Source: Uranotaenia lowii (Eukaryota > Arthropoda > Insecta > Diptera > Culicidae). From it: a stretch of DNA of 64,000 bases. The notes under the pieces were generated by a model. The model worked only from the letters and a program-made list of their open reading frames with translations, did not search any database and was not told the DNA's origin. Positions 1 through 10,663 of this stretch are shown in pieces. Position numbers and translations under genes: made by a program. The stretch covers positions 332,091,920-332,155,919 of the forward strand of contig NC_073692.1 of the NCBI RefSeq assembly GCF_029784155.1, written 5' to 3'. Each line of letters opens with the position of its first letter. Within the stretch, counting starts at the first letter, position 1.

Positions 1-1045
1 GAACCGTAAATGCGTAGTACGTGTCCTCCGAATCCCGACTCGATTTCCAGTAATATTGCCCCGAGAGCATCTAGTTACCCAAAAGCTTTTGGGCCATTAT
101 CGCCAAATTTTTGGACATGCTAATAGAGACACGATTGTCTACAAAGTCCGTCAGCGTTTTAAGATCGCTCTGAGGTCCGCTGTAAACGAAGTATCGAGAC
201 GCTGCCAGGTATGTAAGATAAAAAAAATGTAAACCACATCCACCAAGAATGACGTCATTTCCAGAGCAAAGATTGACACTGTATACCAGTGGGATTATCT
301 CGGGCCGTTGGAGGTTACCGTTGGCAGGCGGAAGGAAAAGCAATATGTAACAGTCTCTACATGCTTGGTAGTCTGAGCATACAGTTTAACGACAGATTCC
401 TGCATAACGCCGATCAGAAGATTTGTGCGAAGAAGAGGTCCCCCACGCCAAATATTTTCTGACAACGGGACGAATTTTGTCGGTAGCGATCGCGAGCTTA
501 AATGACAGATCAAAAGAATCAACCTCGACTGTTCCGACACATTCATCAACGCCCGAACAAGCTTATTATTAAATCCGCACTCTGCTCCCCACATGGTTGG
601 AGTGTGGGAGCGGATGGTGCGAAGCGCTCGACGACGGAAGGAAATTCAATGACGAGATTCTTGATCACTCCACGGGTGATCAAGATCTTATGGCTAAGAC
701 TGATCCAATCAGTCTTAGCCAAGCTTTACAAAACAGCTATCTGCGTTCGCAGTACTTAACTGATGCTACATGGGACAGGTGGCTGAAGAAATACTTTCCT
801 AATATTAATAAGCGGTCAAAGTGGTTCGAAGATGTGGTGTCAGTTAAACTTGGTGACCTGGTATACATTGCGGAAGGCAGTCGACGTACATGGATCCGTG
901 AAAGAATAGTGGAGCTACTCCCCAACAAGGATGGAAGGATAATGCGTGTTGCAGTACAGACAGCGTCTGGGCGACTCGAGAAACCGGTGGCGAAGCTTGC
1001 CGTTATGGAGATAGGCAACGGTGAACTCCACAAAAATCACCCACA
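1..1045 (+). pseudogene. BEL/Pao retrotransposon pol relic (integrase + DUF5641-type tail)
   Basis: Conceptual translation, with several frame changes, gives the end of a BEL/Pao polyprotein. First comes an HHCC-type zinc-binding segment (about 95-230), then the integrase-core motif DNGTNF (about 460-480), then the APHM-x-G-x-WERMVRS motif (about 575-625), and finally an open frame matching the integrase-tail domain of this superfamily (WDRWLKKYFP onward, about 770-1015). The stretch between WERMVRS and WDRW, normally well over 100 codons, is almost entirely missing and is replaced by two small palindromes. Frameshifts and stops show that it is dead. The window starts inside the element, so gag, protease and RT lie to the left or are lost. 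Family assignment rests on recognised motifs; superfamily level is fairly sure. Confidence 0.75.
660..721. repeat. Two adjacent small palindromes at a deletion junction
   Basis: CTTGATCAC (660-668) pairs with GTGATCAAG (676-684) across a 7-nt loop. Directly after it, a 14-nt arm (691-704) pairs perfectly with 708-721 across a 3-nt loop (CCA). The hairpins sit exactly where the BEL/Pao integrase relic lacks its middle section. Confidence 0.8.
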
Positions 1046-2325
1046 CAGGTTCACTCGAAGTGATGGCTGGTATTATTCCGCTGCAACAAAGAAGAGAACT
1101 TGCTGTCATGCGTTTTGTGCGTCACTTTCTTCTTGGCATGGACAATACTCCAGACCGATCTTGGAAGGTGGCTTAGTGGCTACGGGAATACACCGCGCCA
1201 TAACAATGCTTAACGAATTTATTCCACTTGAACAGCCTCTAAATAATCTCTCATGCTACATGTTCAACCGTGAAGTTGTAAGAACAAAAATATCCATTGA
1301 TCTCACTGTGAAACGGTTATGTTCAGAACACCAGAACTCATCGGCAGCTGATTTGGTTTCAAACTATCTCTTGGAAGTGTATGCCAACGCGAAAATCTTG
1401 GCAACTGACGGATCGAAAGTCGAAAGATATACACGGCACAGGTTATGCTGTGGTAAATAGTTTTGGAGCGCCTGCAGAAGGGATCAAACTCGACAGTAAA
1501 GCATCAGTTTATATGGCAGAGCTTCTAGCAATCAGGCATGCTGCGAAAATGATCGTAAGCCTTCCTGTTGCTCAGTATATTATTCTAACCGATAGTTTGA
1601 GTTGTCTCACGAGCCTTCAAAAAATCAACATCAATCAAAAATATCCCGTTGCTTGGTACGATATAAAAGCTTCCATTCTTGAAGGACAAAGAATGGGGCA
1701 AGAGATCCATCTGATATGGGTTCCGTCTCACAGAAGTATTCCAATGAACGAGTTGGCAGATCAAGAGGCGAAAAGTGCGTGCATCAATGGTGGTACAGCA
1801 GATTATATTTAACATCATTCGACATCCAGTTTCCGATTCGGCGTACAACAGTGCACAAATGGCAAGCAAAGTGGAATGCAGGAACTAAAGGACGTTTCTG
1901 TCACAGCATCCTCTCTAACGTTTCGCTCCAACCATGGTTTAGTAGCTTGGATCTCAACCCCAGACAAATTGTAATCCTTTCCAAATTAATATCAAAGCAT
2001 TCACGGCTCCCTGCTCATCTGACTAGAAATGGTATCCTATTGGACGCTACGTGCAGTTGTGGCGAATCCATCGCAGATCTTGATCACATGATCTTCGCAT
2101 GCAGCAGATTTGAAAATGTTCGAAGACCTATTTGGCAAATTTTAATGAAAAAAGGAATTCCACCTGATATTCATTTGATACTAAAAAAGAAAGACATTGA
2201 ATTATATAAAACGATAGCTAATTTTGTAATTGAATGTGAAATAGACATGTAAGTAGAAGAGTAATTAACACTTGGCCGGTTATGTTATAGAGGTAAAGCC
2301 AATAAAAAACAAAAAAAAAAACAAA
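1046..2325 (+). pseudogene. 5'-truncated I-like non-LTR retrotransposon relic (RNase H and C-terminal zinc motif)
   Basis: Beginning around 1055, frames read the post-RT region of an I/Jockey-type LINE. A motif like GIIPLQQRRELAVMRF (1065-1120) is followed by an RNase H domain (about 1395-1800) with an ATDGS-type first catalytic Asp, an AELLAI Glu and a TDSLS second Asp, plus the WVPSH motif. The C-terminal CSCGE...H...C cysteine/histidine cluster lies at about 2050-2105. Frame changes near 1400 and 1800 show decay. A stop at 2250-2252 is followed by AATAAA and an A-rich tail ending near 2325, as expected for a LINE 3' end. EN and RT are absent, so the copy is 5'-truncated and abuts the BEL/Pao relic. 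No target duplication was found. Confidence 0.75.
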
Positions 2326-2719
2326 AAAAAACTCCCAAAACAAAAGAAAGGAAAGGTCAATAAAAATGGACAATAATTGCTATTTTTCCGTTTTAAGTTT
2401 TGATTACATTTTTTTCAAGTTTCATTACATGAATTGAATTGAGATTTTATAAAACCAATGATTTTTTAATTACTGCTAATTCTTTTTCATAATTTTGTTT
2501 TAAATTGGGATTTTCTGATACAATTCAATTGACATGGGTTGCGTCAAAAAAAAGTTGCACTACAGAATAAGGAAGATCACTGAAACATTTTTTTTTCGAC
2601 AAGTTTCAAGAATTTATGATAAGAAATAAACAATTGGGTGCTGTAAGTGTGCCGAATGAAGAATTTTTTTTTCATAATTACCCCACTTAGCCCTTCTATC
2701 CACAACATTTTACTGAGCC
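2326..2719. other. AT-rich spacer, no recognised feature
   Basis: AT-rich sequence with poly-A and poly-T runs between the LINE tail and the mariner relic. It may include a decayed transposon end, but no terminal repeat or coding frame can be supported. Confidence 0.5.
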
Positions 2720-3375
2720 AGTTGGCGAAATGGAAGAAGTAAGCCTAGAGGCGGTCTTAAATTGGCTTCAGAAGTATGGAGAAGAAAGCAGCTTCGTGGA
2801 CAAAAACAAATCTGGACAGAAACCGGTGGACAAAACTTTGGACCAGGAATCGAAGCCAGGTCAAAAACAAAGCTGCTCCCGCCTAACCATGAGCGCGTGG
2901 ATAATATGATCAACTGCTGTTTGGAAAATCGAGGTGCTCGACGACGAAACCTGTTTAAGTTTGATTGCAAAACGCTTCCGGCTGACCAGTATTACACTGT
3001 TCGGGATGGCTAAAGTGTTGACGAGGCAGAGACATAACTTTTTACCGAAAAATTCAGAAAAAGGGGAATGATTTGGCAAGCCATATGTAAGTGTGGCAAG
3101 CTTCCGAGCCGTTCGTGACTTCTGACACAATGAATACAACAGCTGTTCACGTCCGAGAGTGCCTGAACCGTCGCCATGATCCGCAAGCAGTACTGGTCTG
3201 GTCGGATTTGGTATCAGTTCACTACTCAATAAACACGATGGCTTGGTTCAAAGTGTCCAGATCGTATCGAAAGAGATGAATCCGCTAAATTGTCCTCAAG
3301 CAAGACCGATTGAAACTTTTTGGGCCCTTACCAAATTGTATTTGAGAAAACATGTGAAGCCTACAGAACTTTAAT
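2720..3375 (+). pseudogene. Decayed mariner-like (DD37E-type) transposase relic
   Basis: Joining frames recovers landmarks of a Tc1/mariner transposase: a DDET motif (about 2939-2950), a KFDCKTLPADQYYTVR-like block (2960-3005), a WQAICKCGK-like block (about 3070-3100), a degraded D-L-x-S-x-H-Y block at about 3205-3230 (second catalytic Asp), and NCPQARPIETFW with the third acidic residue (about 3285-3325). These landmarks parallel those of the better preserved copy at 58409-59522. The spacing from the second Asp to the final Glu, allowing for an indel, is close to the 37 residues of the mosquito DD37E group. Stops and frameshifts are frequent and no terminal inverted repeats were found. Confidence 0.65.
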
Positions 3376-3577
3376 TATACACATAACACACGACGAACAC
3401 TGTACACGACACATAACGTTCTTACTTTACGGAAAAAGGATATAAAGTTACCTTTTTGTCGTACGGTTTCGGGATCGATGTTGCCCATCTACAGGACGAT
3501 GACCCGACTGATTACACAAAGGATAATTACAGCTCCAGTTTCATACTTGATGTAGTATTCGTCGAACGCAATTGGCA

Positions 3578-3858
3578 TTATACGGATTTTTGTTTGATCA
3601 GGTTGAAGAGAGGTGCAATGATCGGCGGATCGTCTTCGTTCATCAACGGTTTTTCGGCGGTGCTGATGAACATCGACTCCCAAGCATTCAGATGTGATGT
3701 TTTTCGTACAAATTTCCTAAGTTTGACTTTTTTCCAATCGATGGAATGGTCAAGCTCTGTTGTGTGGGCGGCAACACTCGATTCATTAATCCTCCAATTC
3801 CTCCCATTCTCAACGGCATTTTTGTGTTCTTTGAGACGGACTTTGAATTTACAGCGAG
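3578..3858 (-). pseudogene. C-terminal endonuclease fragment of a Penelope-like element
   Basis: Reading leftward from about 3858, an uninterrupted frame of about 93 codons ends at a TAA (3578-3580). It contains RLKEHKNAVENGR, SSVAAH, HSIDW and a late MNEDD motif. This order (RxxEH, a SAVAxH-type block, HxIDW, then a region around MNxD) is what I know from the C-terminal half of the GIY-YIG endonuclease of Penelope-like elements. The GIY-YIG core itself would lie beyond 3858, where the CR1-like LINE 3' end begins, so the element is cut there. About 150 bp to the left may be its 3' UTR. Assignment is by motif order only; a moderate call. Confidence 0.55.
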
Positions 3859-6800
3859 TTTATTTATTTCTTTATTTATTTGGTAACAAATCAACGGATC
3901 ACATGTTGATCCCAATGATTAAATGGATACAAAACAAAATAATTAAAATTATGAAAAAAAAGTTTACACAAACTACCTTGACCTAAACGCTATTAAAATT
4001 TTTCTTCTGAAGGAATCCCTCGATGTACCGAAATCAAAATGTTCAGAGTAACGGTTGAACGTCTTGATCACGCCGATCAATGCACTATTTGCCCCGTAGT
4101 TGTTTTGACGAAGGGGAGTGTAGAGCTGTAAATTTCTGTTCCGTAGTCCTTGAGGTCTGACACTAATGTTGATTGATTCCAATAGCGAAGGGCAGTCAAT
4201 TTTCGATGTCAAGATATCGGAGACAAACAAGGCCCGTGTGACAGCTCGACGGGCTTGTAGCGTGTCTAGGCTAATGAGGTTGCAGCGGTTCTCGTAGCTT
4301 GGAAGGTGGAACGGGTCAGACCAGTTCAAATGGCGTAGAGCATATCGTATAAACCGTCGTTGTAGAGCTTCGATCCGATCAGTGCCATTCTGATAGAAAG
4401 GGCTCCAGACTGCCGATGCATATTCCAGGATGGAGCGAACGAGGCTGCAGTAGAGGCTTTTCAAGCAGTATACGTCTCTGAAGTCCTTCGTCACGCGGAA
4501 AATAAAGCCTAAACATCGAGAAGCTTTATCCACTATAAAGTTTGTATGTGTCTTGAAGTCAAGTTTTTGATCAAGAATCACACCTAAATCTTTGATATGG
4601 TTCACACGGGCAATTAAGTGGTCCGAAAGGAAATAATCGGCGGAAATGGGATGCCTTTTGCGCGAAAATGTTATGACGGAACATTTATTGCGGTTCAACG
4701 CCAGGCAATTGTTGTTGCACCAGGTAGCGAAAAGGTCGAATTGCCTTTGTAGTGAAGCAGTGTCTTCGGGGCCTTTGATTACGTTGAACAATTTCAGATC
4801 ATCAGCATAGGCGAGTTTGGGTCCGTCGAGCAGCAGAAGAGCGTCATTAAAATAAATAAGGAACACAATCGGTCCTAGATGGCTCCCTTGTGGAACCCCG
4901 GAAGTAGCAGGGAATTGTCGGGAATACGAAACCTTAGTTCGAACGGTCAGTTTTCTTCCGATCAGGTAGCTACGGAACCAATTCAATAGACAACCGCAGA
5001 TTCCAAGACGTTCGAGTTTTGCAATAGCAAGTTCATGATTAACCTTGTCAAACGCGGCAGACAAATCTGTGTAGATTGCGTCGGTTTGGATACCCGTTGT
5101 AAAACTTTCTTGCACATAAAGAAGACATACACCGTCTTAGCCGATTTAGGCTCACAGACTGAATAAATGACGCGGACAACTTAAGATTAACATTAAACAC
5201 CCAGTACCGAGTTGGGAATCGAACCCATGCCATCAGTGGACCAGCGATTACCGTCTTACCACGCTAACCACTCGACCACCGAGACGTACATGTAAATTTC
5301 ATGTAAATTTCATTAAGTTCGTACTAGTTGAACGCTTGGGCATAAACCCGTGTTGGTCATTGGAAAAATACTCCTTGCAGAATGAGAAAATGAGGTCCAG
5401 AATTACCAGTTCGAATAATTTTGCAATTGCGCATAAGGCAGATATTCCTCTGTAGTTATTTATATCCCTTTTGTCACCTTTTTTGTGAACAGGAAACATA
5501 TAAGCATCCTTCCACAGCGAAGGGTAAACGGCTCTGTCCAGCGAAGCTTGAAATATTTGTTTAATTGGCGACAATAAATGGGGCATAAAGCGTTTCAGAA
5601 ATGTGGCGGGTATTCCATCCGGTCCCGAGGAAACAGAGTTTTCCATTTTTGCAGTCGCCTTTAAAATAGTTTCCTCTTCAATTGCAATCATGTTTAAAGA
5701 TGCGTTTAAGGAAGGAACGTTTCGAACAGCGTTAGCTATTTGATCGGCAGAGATGAAACCAGTGGTAAAAACACTAGAGAATTTTTTAGCGGGCAGATTA
5801 CATATACCGAGATCCGAACTTGCAGTTTCGCCCTCCAAGAACATGTTGGTTGGAAGTCCAAATTCTCTCCGCTGATCTTTGACATGTTTCCAGAATGATT
5901 TAGGACTATTCTTGAAGTTTCGTTGCAGTAGCGTCAGATAGTTCCTATAGCATCGGCTGCTAGCTTTTTTATACGCAGAATTAAGTTTACGGTAATGGTC
6001 TTTAGCGTCTTGTGATTTGTGCCTATTATAATAGCGGAAGGCTTTGCATTTTAAAGTTTTCATCTGGCGCAATTCTTTGGTGATCCAGGGAGCTCTTGAA
6101 TTTTCATTCACCAAACGTTTCGGAACATGACGATCAATAATGTAATTGATGACATGTGAAAAAGTTTCAGCCGCGGCATTGGGATCAGAAAGTGTAAGCT
6201 CGGATTCCCAGTCTACAGAGTTTAACACATCAGAGATAGCTTGAAAGTCCGCGTTTTTATAATCGAGAAAGAATGCAGCTGGTTTTCTAGAAGAAATATC
6301 CAAGTCGGAAACTTCAATTGAGATGAGCAGAGCTGGATGATGACGAACCAATTTGACCAAAGGCACAGGAGCTAATTCAATTGTCGGCGTTCTAATTCCT
6401 TCATTCACGAAACATAGATCAAGCATACGTCCGTTTTCATTCTCGACGCTATTGATCTGACGGAGAGTGGCTGTGCTTAAGGAGTCAAAAATAATTTCGG
6501 AGAATGCCGAAAATGAGGAACGAGCTGGGTCAGGATATAAAAATCCGCCTTGAGAGGGACACCATTTGATACCCGGTAAATTAAAATCACCGATGATTAA
6601 TATGTCGTCTTCAGGTGAGGCAAGCGACGTGACTTTGGTGAGGCAGCTGGAAAACGAATCGGCAATACTCACATCTCGTGTACGATCCGGAGGGATATAG
6701 ACCACACACACAAAGAGCTTCCGGTTACCGAGATCGATGCGGGCCCACACAATTTCCAGATCATCCCAGGAATTGTCGTCGATAGACACAGCTTGCAGAG

Positions 6801-7150
6801 TTGATTTGATGGCCAGTAAAACTCCGCCTCCGGTTGACTTCAGACTGTTACTGGGGCCACGATCGCAACGAAACACGACATAGTCAGAACTAAAGACCTG
6901 ACTGGTGAAGGTCCTGGCGTTCAGCCATGTTTCGGTTAGGGCAATAACATCATGGCAGCAGCAGGAAGAGGCCAACAAATACTCATTAACGCAAGAGTTA
7001 ATGCCACCGACGTTTTGGTAGAAAATGCTAATATAGTCACGCCGTCCAGAAGGCATACTGGGGAGTTGTTTGCTGGAAGGTAAAATTCCATCACCAAGCG
7101 GAAAACTAATCGGAACTGTGTACTTGCCTGCGGAGACAGGCTGGAGAACC
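3859..7150 (-). mobile_element. CR1-like non-LTR retrotransposon, ORF2 nearly complete but SINE-broken
   Basis: Two reverse-strand frames make up one ORF2. Positions 5299-7056 (585 aa) carry an APE-type endonuclease (YQNVGGI near the start, ALTETWL, GDFNLPGIKW) followed by a linker and the first RT blocks (SSGPDGIPATFLKRF, NNYRGIS, QHGFMPKRST). Positions 3973-5115 (380 aa) continue the RT (IYTDLSAAFDKVNHE, GVPQGSHLGP, AYADDLKLF) and the thumb/C-terminal part. Endonuclease and RT style point to the CR1/L2 group rather than Jockey. The 3' end is an (AATAA)n-like tail at about 3859-3880. The frame is broken between 5115 and 5299 by a tRNA-derived SINE; flanking RT blocks are otherwise continuous. 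No convincing ORF1 is present, and the 5' boundary near 7150 is only an estimate. Confidence 0.85.
5123..5289 (-). mobile_element. tRNA-derived SINE inserted in the CR1-like RT frame
   Basis: On the reverse strand the segment has a polymerase III A-box-like TGGTCGAGTGGTTAG and a B box GGTTCGATTCC spaced as in tRNA genes, followed by about 85 bp of unrelated body. It interrupts the CR1-like RT exactly between the GFMPKRST and AAFDKVN blocks. Flanks include a short tandem ATGTAAATTTC; an exact target duplication is not evident. It differs in sequence from the SINE family at 33.0, 61.0 and 62.2 kb. Confidence 0.7.
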
Positions 7151-7874
7151 CCGTTCTATAACTTTGTTTGACCAAAATAAATGAATAGGGCAGCTGCATG
7201 AAATTTCGTAAATTCCGGATCAGACCACAAAAAAGCACAAATGGATTAATGAATACTGTTGAATATTTTAGCAATTTTGTCGTTAAAATGTGTCCCAAAT
7301 ATGTACCATGCAAATACAAATTTCTCAGCTTGAAAGCTCAAAACGAAACGAAGTTTGTACAGGATCAGCTACTACATATATATAAAAAGCAATTTCCGTT
7401 TGTTTTTTTGTTCGTTTGTGTGTTTGTTTTCAATAGGCTCAGCCGTCTTAAGATCTAGAAAGCTGAATTTGGCATGGGTAGGACCAGGACCTGGACCTTA
7501 GGACCAGAAATGATGAAAAATATTTTTTGGTTTTCGAATCAACCCTTTTGAAAGGGGTCGTACATATAAGACAAATATTGTTTTTGCGATATTGACGAAA
7601 TTTGCACATGGGTTTTTAAGGGATTTCATTTGATTTCAGGTATAAGATTTTGTGTAAGGCCGGCGGTTTTGGCGATATTGACGTTATTATACATAGAATT
7701 GAGATGAAGATTGGCACACAGGAGTTTTGAGGGACGAGCAATTGATTCAAATCATCCAATTTCGAGGCCGAGTTCGGCAAAAGGGGTCGTCCATATTACT
7801 TGTTCACTGTTAATGTTGTATCAGGCGACAGAAAAAGGAATCGTCCATAATAAATGTTTAATGTTTTTTCAATA
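7151..7874. other. Non-coding repeat-like stretch
   Basis: No gene recognised. AGGGGTCGT-type phrases followed by CATAT(A/T)A recur near 7553, 7782 and, degraded, near 7838, suggesting an old tandem or MITE family. The stretch separates the CR1-like LINE from the TIR element that begins at 7875. Confidence 0.4.
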
Positions 7875-7988
7875 GGGGAGAGTGGGGATACTTGATCCCC
7901 TTTTCTTATTTTCACCATATCTTTTTGAAAAAATTTAGCAACTCGCCGTCTTTGAAATTTTCTGACAGCTTGTAACTTCAAGTTTCTA

Positions 7989-10663
7989 CACAGAAAAAAT
8001 TATTTTCTGTAAAATTACAGTGAATGTCATGTAACAAAAAGGAGCAGGACATTTACCGTAATTTTACAGGTCGAGGACATGCAATTCACAGGCAAGTTGA
8101 AAATTACAGGCCTGTAATTTCATGCGACCTGTAATTGCAAGCAAACTGTAATTACAAACGACCTGTAATTTCAGCGACCAGTAAAATAATCTGCACGTAA
8201 TTTTATTGTTTTGATTTATTATAAAAGAGTGAGATATCATTATTGAATGAAACAAATTGTATTCGTATACTCATTATTTATTAATTACAATAACAATACA
8301 TCACAGAATAATTTTCGAATCATGTTTTAATGGCTTTTTTTTACCTTAGCCGTAAAGGGCACAATCGACACAGATTGTTCGGTGCGTTTTCTGCGACACA
8401 AAATTGCGAAAATCCGGGGGAAAACCCCGGAGAATCAGCCGAAACGACCTCATCGTCGTCGTCGCCAATCGGATCATCCCCATCGTTGCCACTAATGTCG
8501 TCGATCTTTTGCGTCTTTATCCGATTGCAAAATTTAATCCAAATCTCACACGGACCCATCCGGCTCAGGTCTAGCTGTAACTGGTCCGGATTGTTTTCCT
8601 TAAGTTGGTTGTGATACTTTATCAGCAGATGACTGATTTCTGGAAAAGAAATGCAATCTGTAGTAGAAACTGTATTCTAAGACTCACACAAATTTTCTGA
8701 GGCTGGAATTAAGCAAAATTTTGTCTAAATTTGACCAGGTAGAAACTTATAAACAAAATAAGTAAAATAATTTTTCAATTAACTCAAAACTAACCTGTAT
8801 GCATAGACTTGGTGTACATTTCAGGATGTTTTCCTCGAGTCTATTTAATCCATCGGAACCTTCCTCCGATTTTCTTTCGGGCTTCGTAGGTGGCTTCTCA
8901 GAGGGAAATCTACCGTCGCAGTACCTTTTAAAAAGAAACGATGTTCGAAATGCAATAAAAATTCTCGTGCATCAATTTGTTGATAGGTTGATCAAAAAGT
9001 ACAAACACAAAAATACAATAATGATCTTACCAAGAATATAGTGTCGAAGAGGTTTGATTGCCATCAGCAATTAAAGTATGCCTCAAATTGGTCCTCATCG
9101 CGATTAACTTTTGGCGGCTTATTCGTTGCTAGCCAGAAGAAATAAAAATGCCATTGCCAAACAATGCTAATGTTTTTCTTTGGAAGCCGTCATGGAAACG
9201 ATTGCATTAGCGTTTTGGAATTGCATTGGCATTATAGGACGTTCTGAACTCATTATTGCTTCCTCAGAACCTGGAGATTTGAAGGAATAGAATACATAAC
9301 CGTACGGTTTTCTATTACCAAGTAGACATAATCATTGGTGTATTTAATCTAAAATTTAAAAAAAAAATGAGTTTTTGGCATGTAAGTTATTTTGTCATAA
9401 ACATACCGTTGAATGAGGTCAATCCTGACTGGGTATTTCTGCAATGTTCAACCTGAAGCCACCGGTAGGATATCCGATGTGACAGCGAAAAAATAGTCAG
9501 ATAAATACATGTCTACGCTGCGGTTCGTCTTGAATCAAACAGATCCTACAAGTTAACATAAAAAAAACATATTTTAAGAGAAAATTGAGTCAAACTTACC
9601 TAGAGTGTTTGTCAATCGTAGATGATCAATTCATAAGCACGATCCTTTGGCGTTTTTTATTCTTCCTGAGAAAGACGCTTTGCTTTCATTTTTTAAAGTT
9701 TCCTTCACTTCGGTGCGATGTCATTAGATCAGATTTGACAAATGCCTCTCATGATGAACAGTTGTGAAGAGCTGACATCTTCGTGTCTCGTAGATGTTGA
9801 AAATTGGTTTCTGTCCCGTAACACAATAAGACTTTGCCGACAAATTACCAGCAGCGAATCGGCACTCCCACGGATAGCTAATCCCTCGAGACATGTTTCC
9901 GTTAAGGTGCAGAAGTTACAACTGGGATCACCAAGTTAGTTCATCTTTGGCACACATGAATTTTTGATAAACGGTTCTTGTCGTAACACTGGTTTTGCAG
10001 TTGGAGCTACCTTGTATGAAAATATATATTAAGTTTGGAAACGCATTGAGAATGAAAAAAACAAACCTTCACGCCTCCACTTTGAAACTGGAAGCGCTCC
10101 AATCGGCTTTATTTCGGGAACATCAGCATCATTGTTATTTCCTTTATCGATTCAGTACAAACCAGCAATCCGGAATAGCAAGAGGGCCTCTTGTGGACGG
10201 GTTACAATACTGGACGGTAATGGTAGCTAACCACTTAACGGAATCTTTATTTCGGAGGATTTACGAGCACGTTCGTTTTCCGGATACATTGCTAAGAAAT
10301 CGCCGGTGTTTCATATGCAGAAACGAGAAAAACACAGAACCGAAGTGAACCGAGCCGAAATTCCGAATCAAAACAAAAACGACCGCTATTTTGACGTTTC
10401 CCTTTTTTGGTGACTGGGATGCCAGATGCACTTTAATTTTCTATGCTATTTAAAATTATTTGACACGTAATATTTTTTGACCTGTAAAAATACGGCAAAT
10501 GTCATGCTCCTTTTTGTTACATGGCATTTTCTGTAATATTAAATGATATTCTTAAAATTACAGACAAATTGATTAAAAATCGCGTGATTTTAAAATTACA
10601 GGTATTTTTATTTTACAGGACACCGTTTTCAATGACACGTAATAGTCATTATTTTTTTCTGTG
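7989..10663. mobile_element. 2.7-kb TA-flanked TIR element with terminal TTTTACAG-type arrays
   Basis: The ends CACAGAAAAAATTA... and ...TTTTTTTCTGTG are inverted repeats, flanked by TA at 7987-7988 and 10664-10665. The related element at 30.0 kb shows the unoccupied sequence TTTCTATGCTCC with a single TA, so the boundaries are exact. Behind each terminus lies a subterminal region of about 200 bp rich in CTGTAAAATTACAG-like units in both orientations. A conserved inverted block (ATGTAACAAAAAGGAGCA near 8028-8045 and its complement near 10502-10521) extends the repeats inward. TA duplication suggests Tc1/mariner-type integration, but no mariner transposase is seen. The interior has a decayed split reverse-strand gene. 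Confidence 0.9.
8341..9128 (-). pseudogene. Split reverse-strand gene of unknown family inside the TA element
   Basis: Three exon-like open segments with GT-AG borders can be placed: 9031-9128, 8795-8924 and 8341-8639. The first two join in frame across the 8925-9030 gap to encode about 75 residues; the last segment encodes a basic-then-acidic stretch (KYHNQLKENNPDQLQLDLS, later a DDDDE run) ending at 8341-8343. The second-to-third junction is out of phase by my reading, and further upstream exon-like pieces (about 9417-9550, 9590-9780) contain stops, so the gene is probably dead. I recognise no DDE motif or named domain. It may be the remnant of the element's own transposase or a captured gene. 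Confidence 0.35.

Noticed and set aside
5200..5289. Possible functional tRNA gene on the reverse strand
   Set aside because: A- and B-box sequences are present, but I cannot fold a proper acceptor stem and anticodon loop around them, a non-tRNA body follows, and it interrupts a LINE frame; it is better called a SINE.
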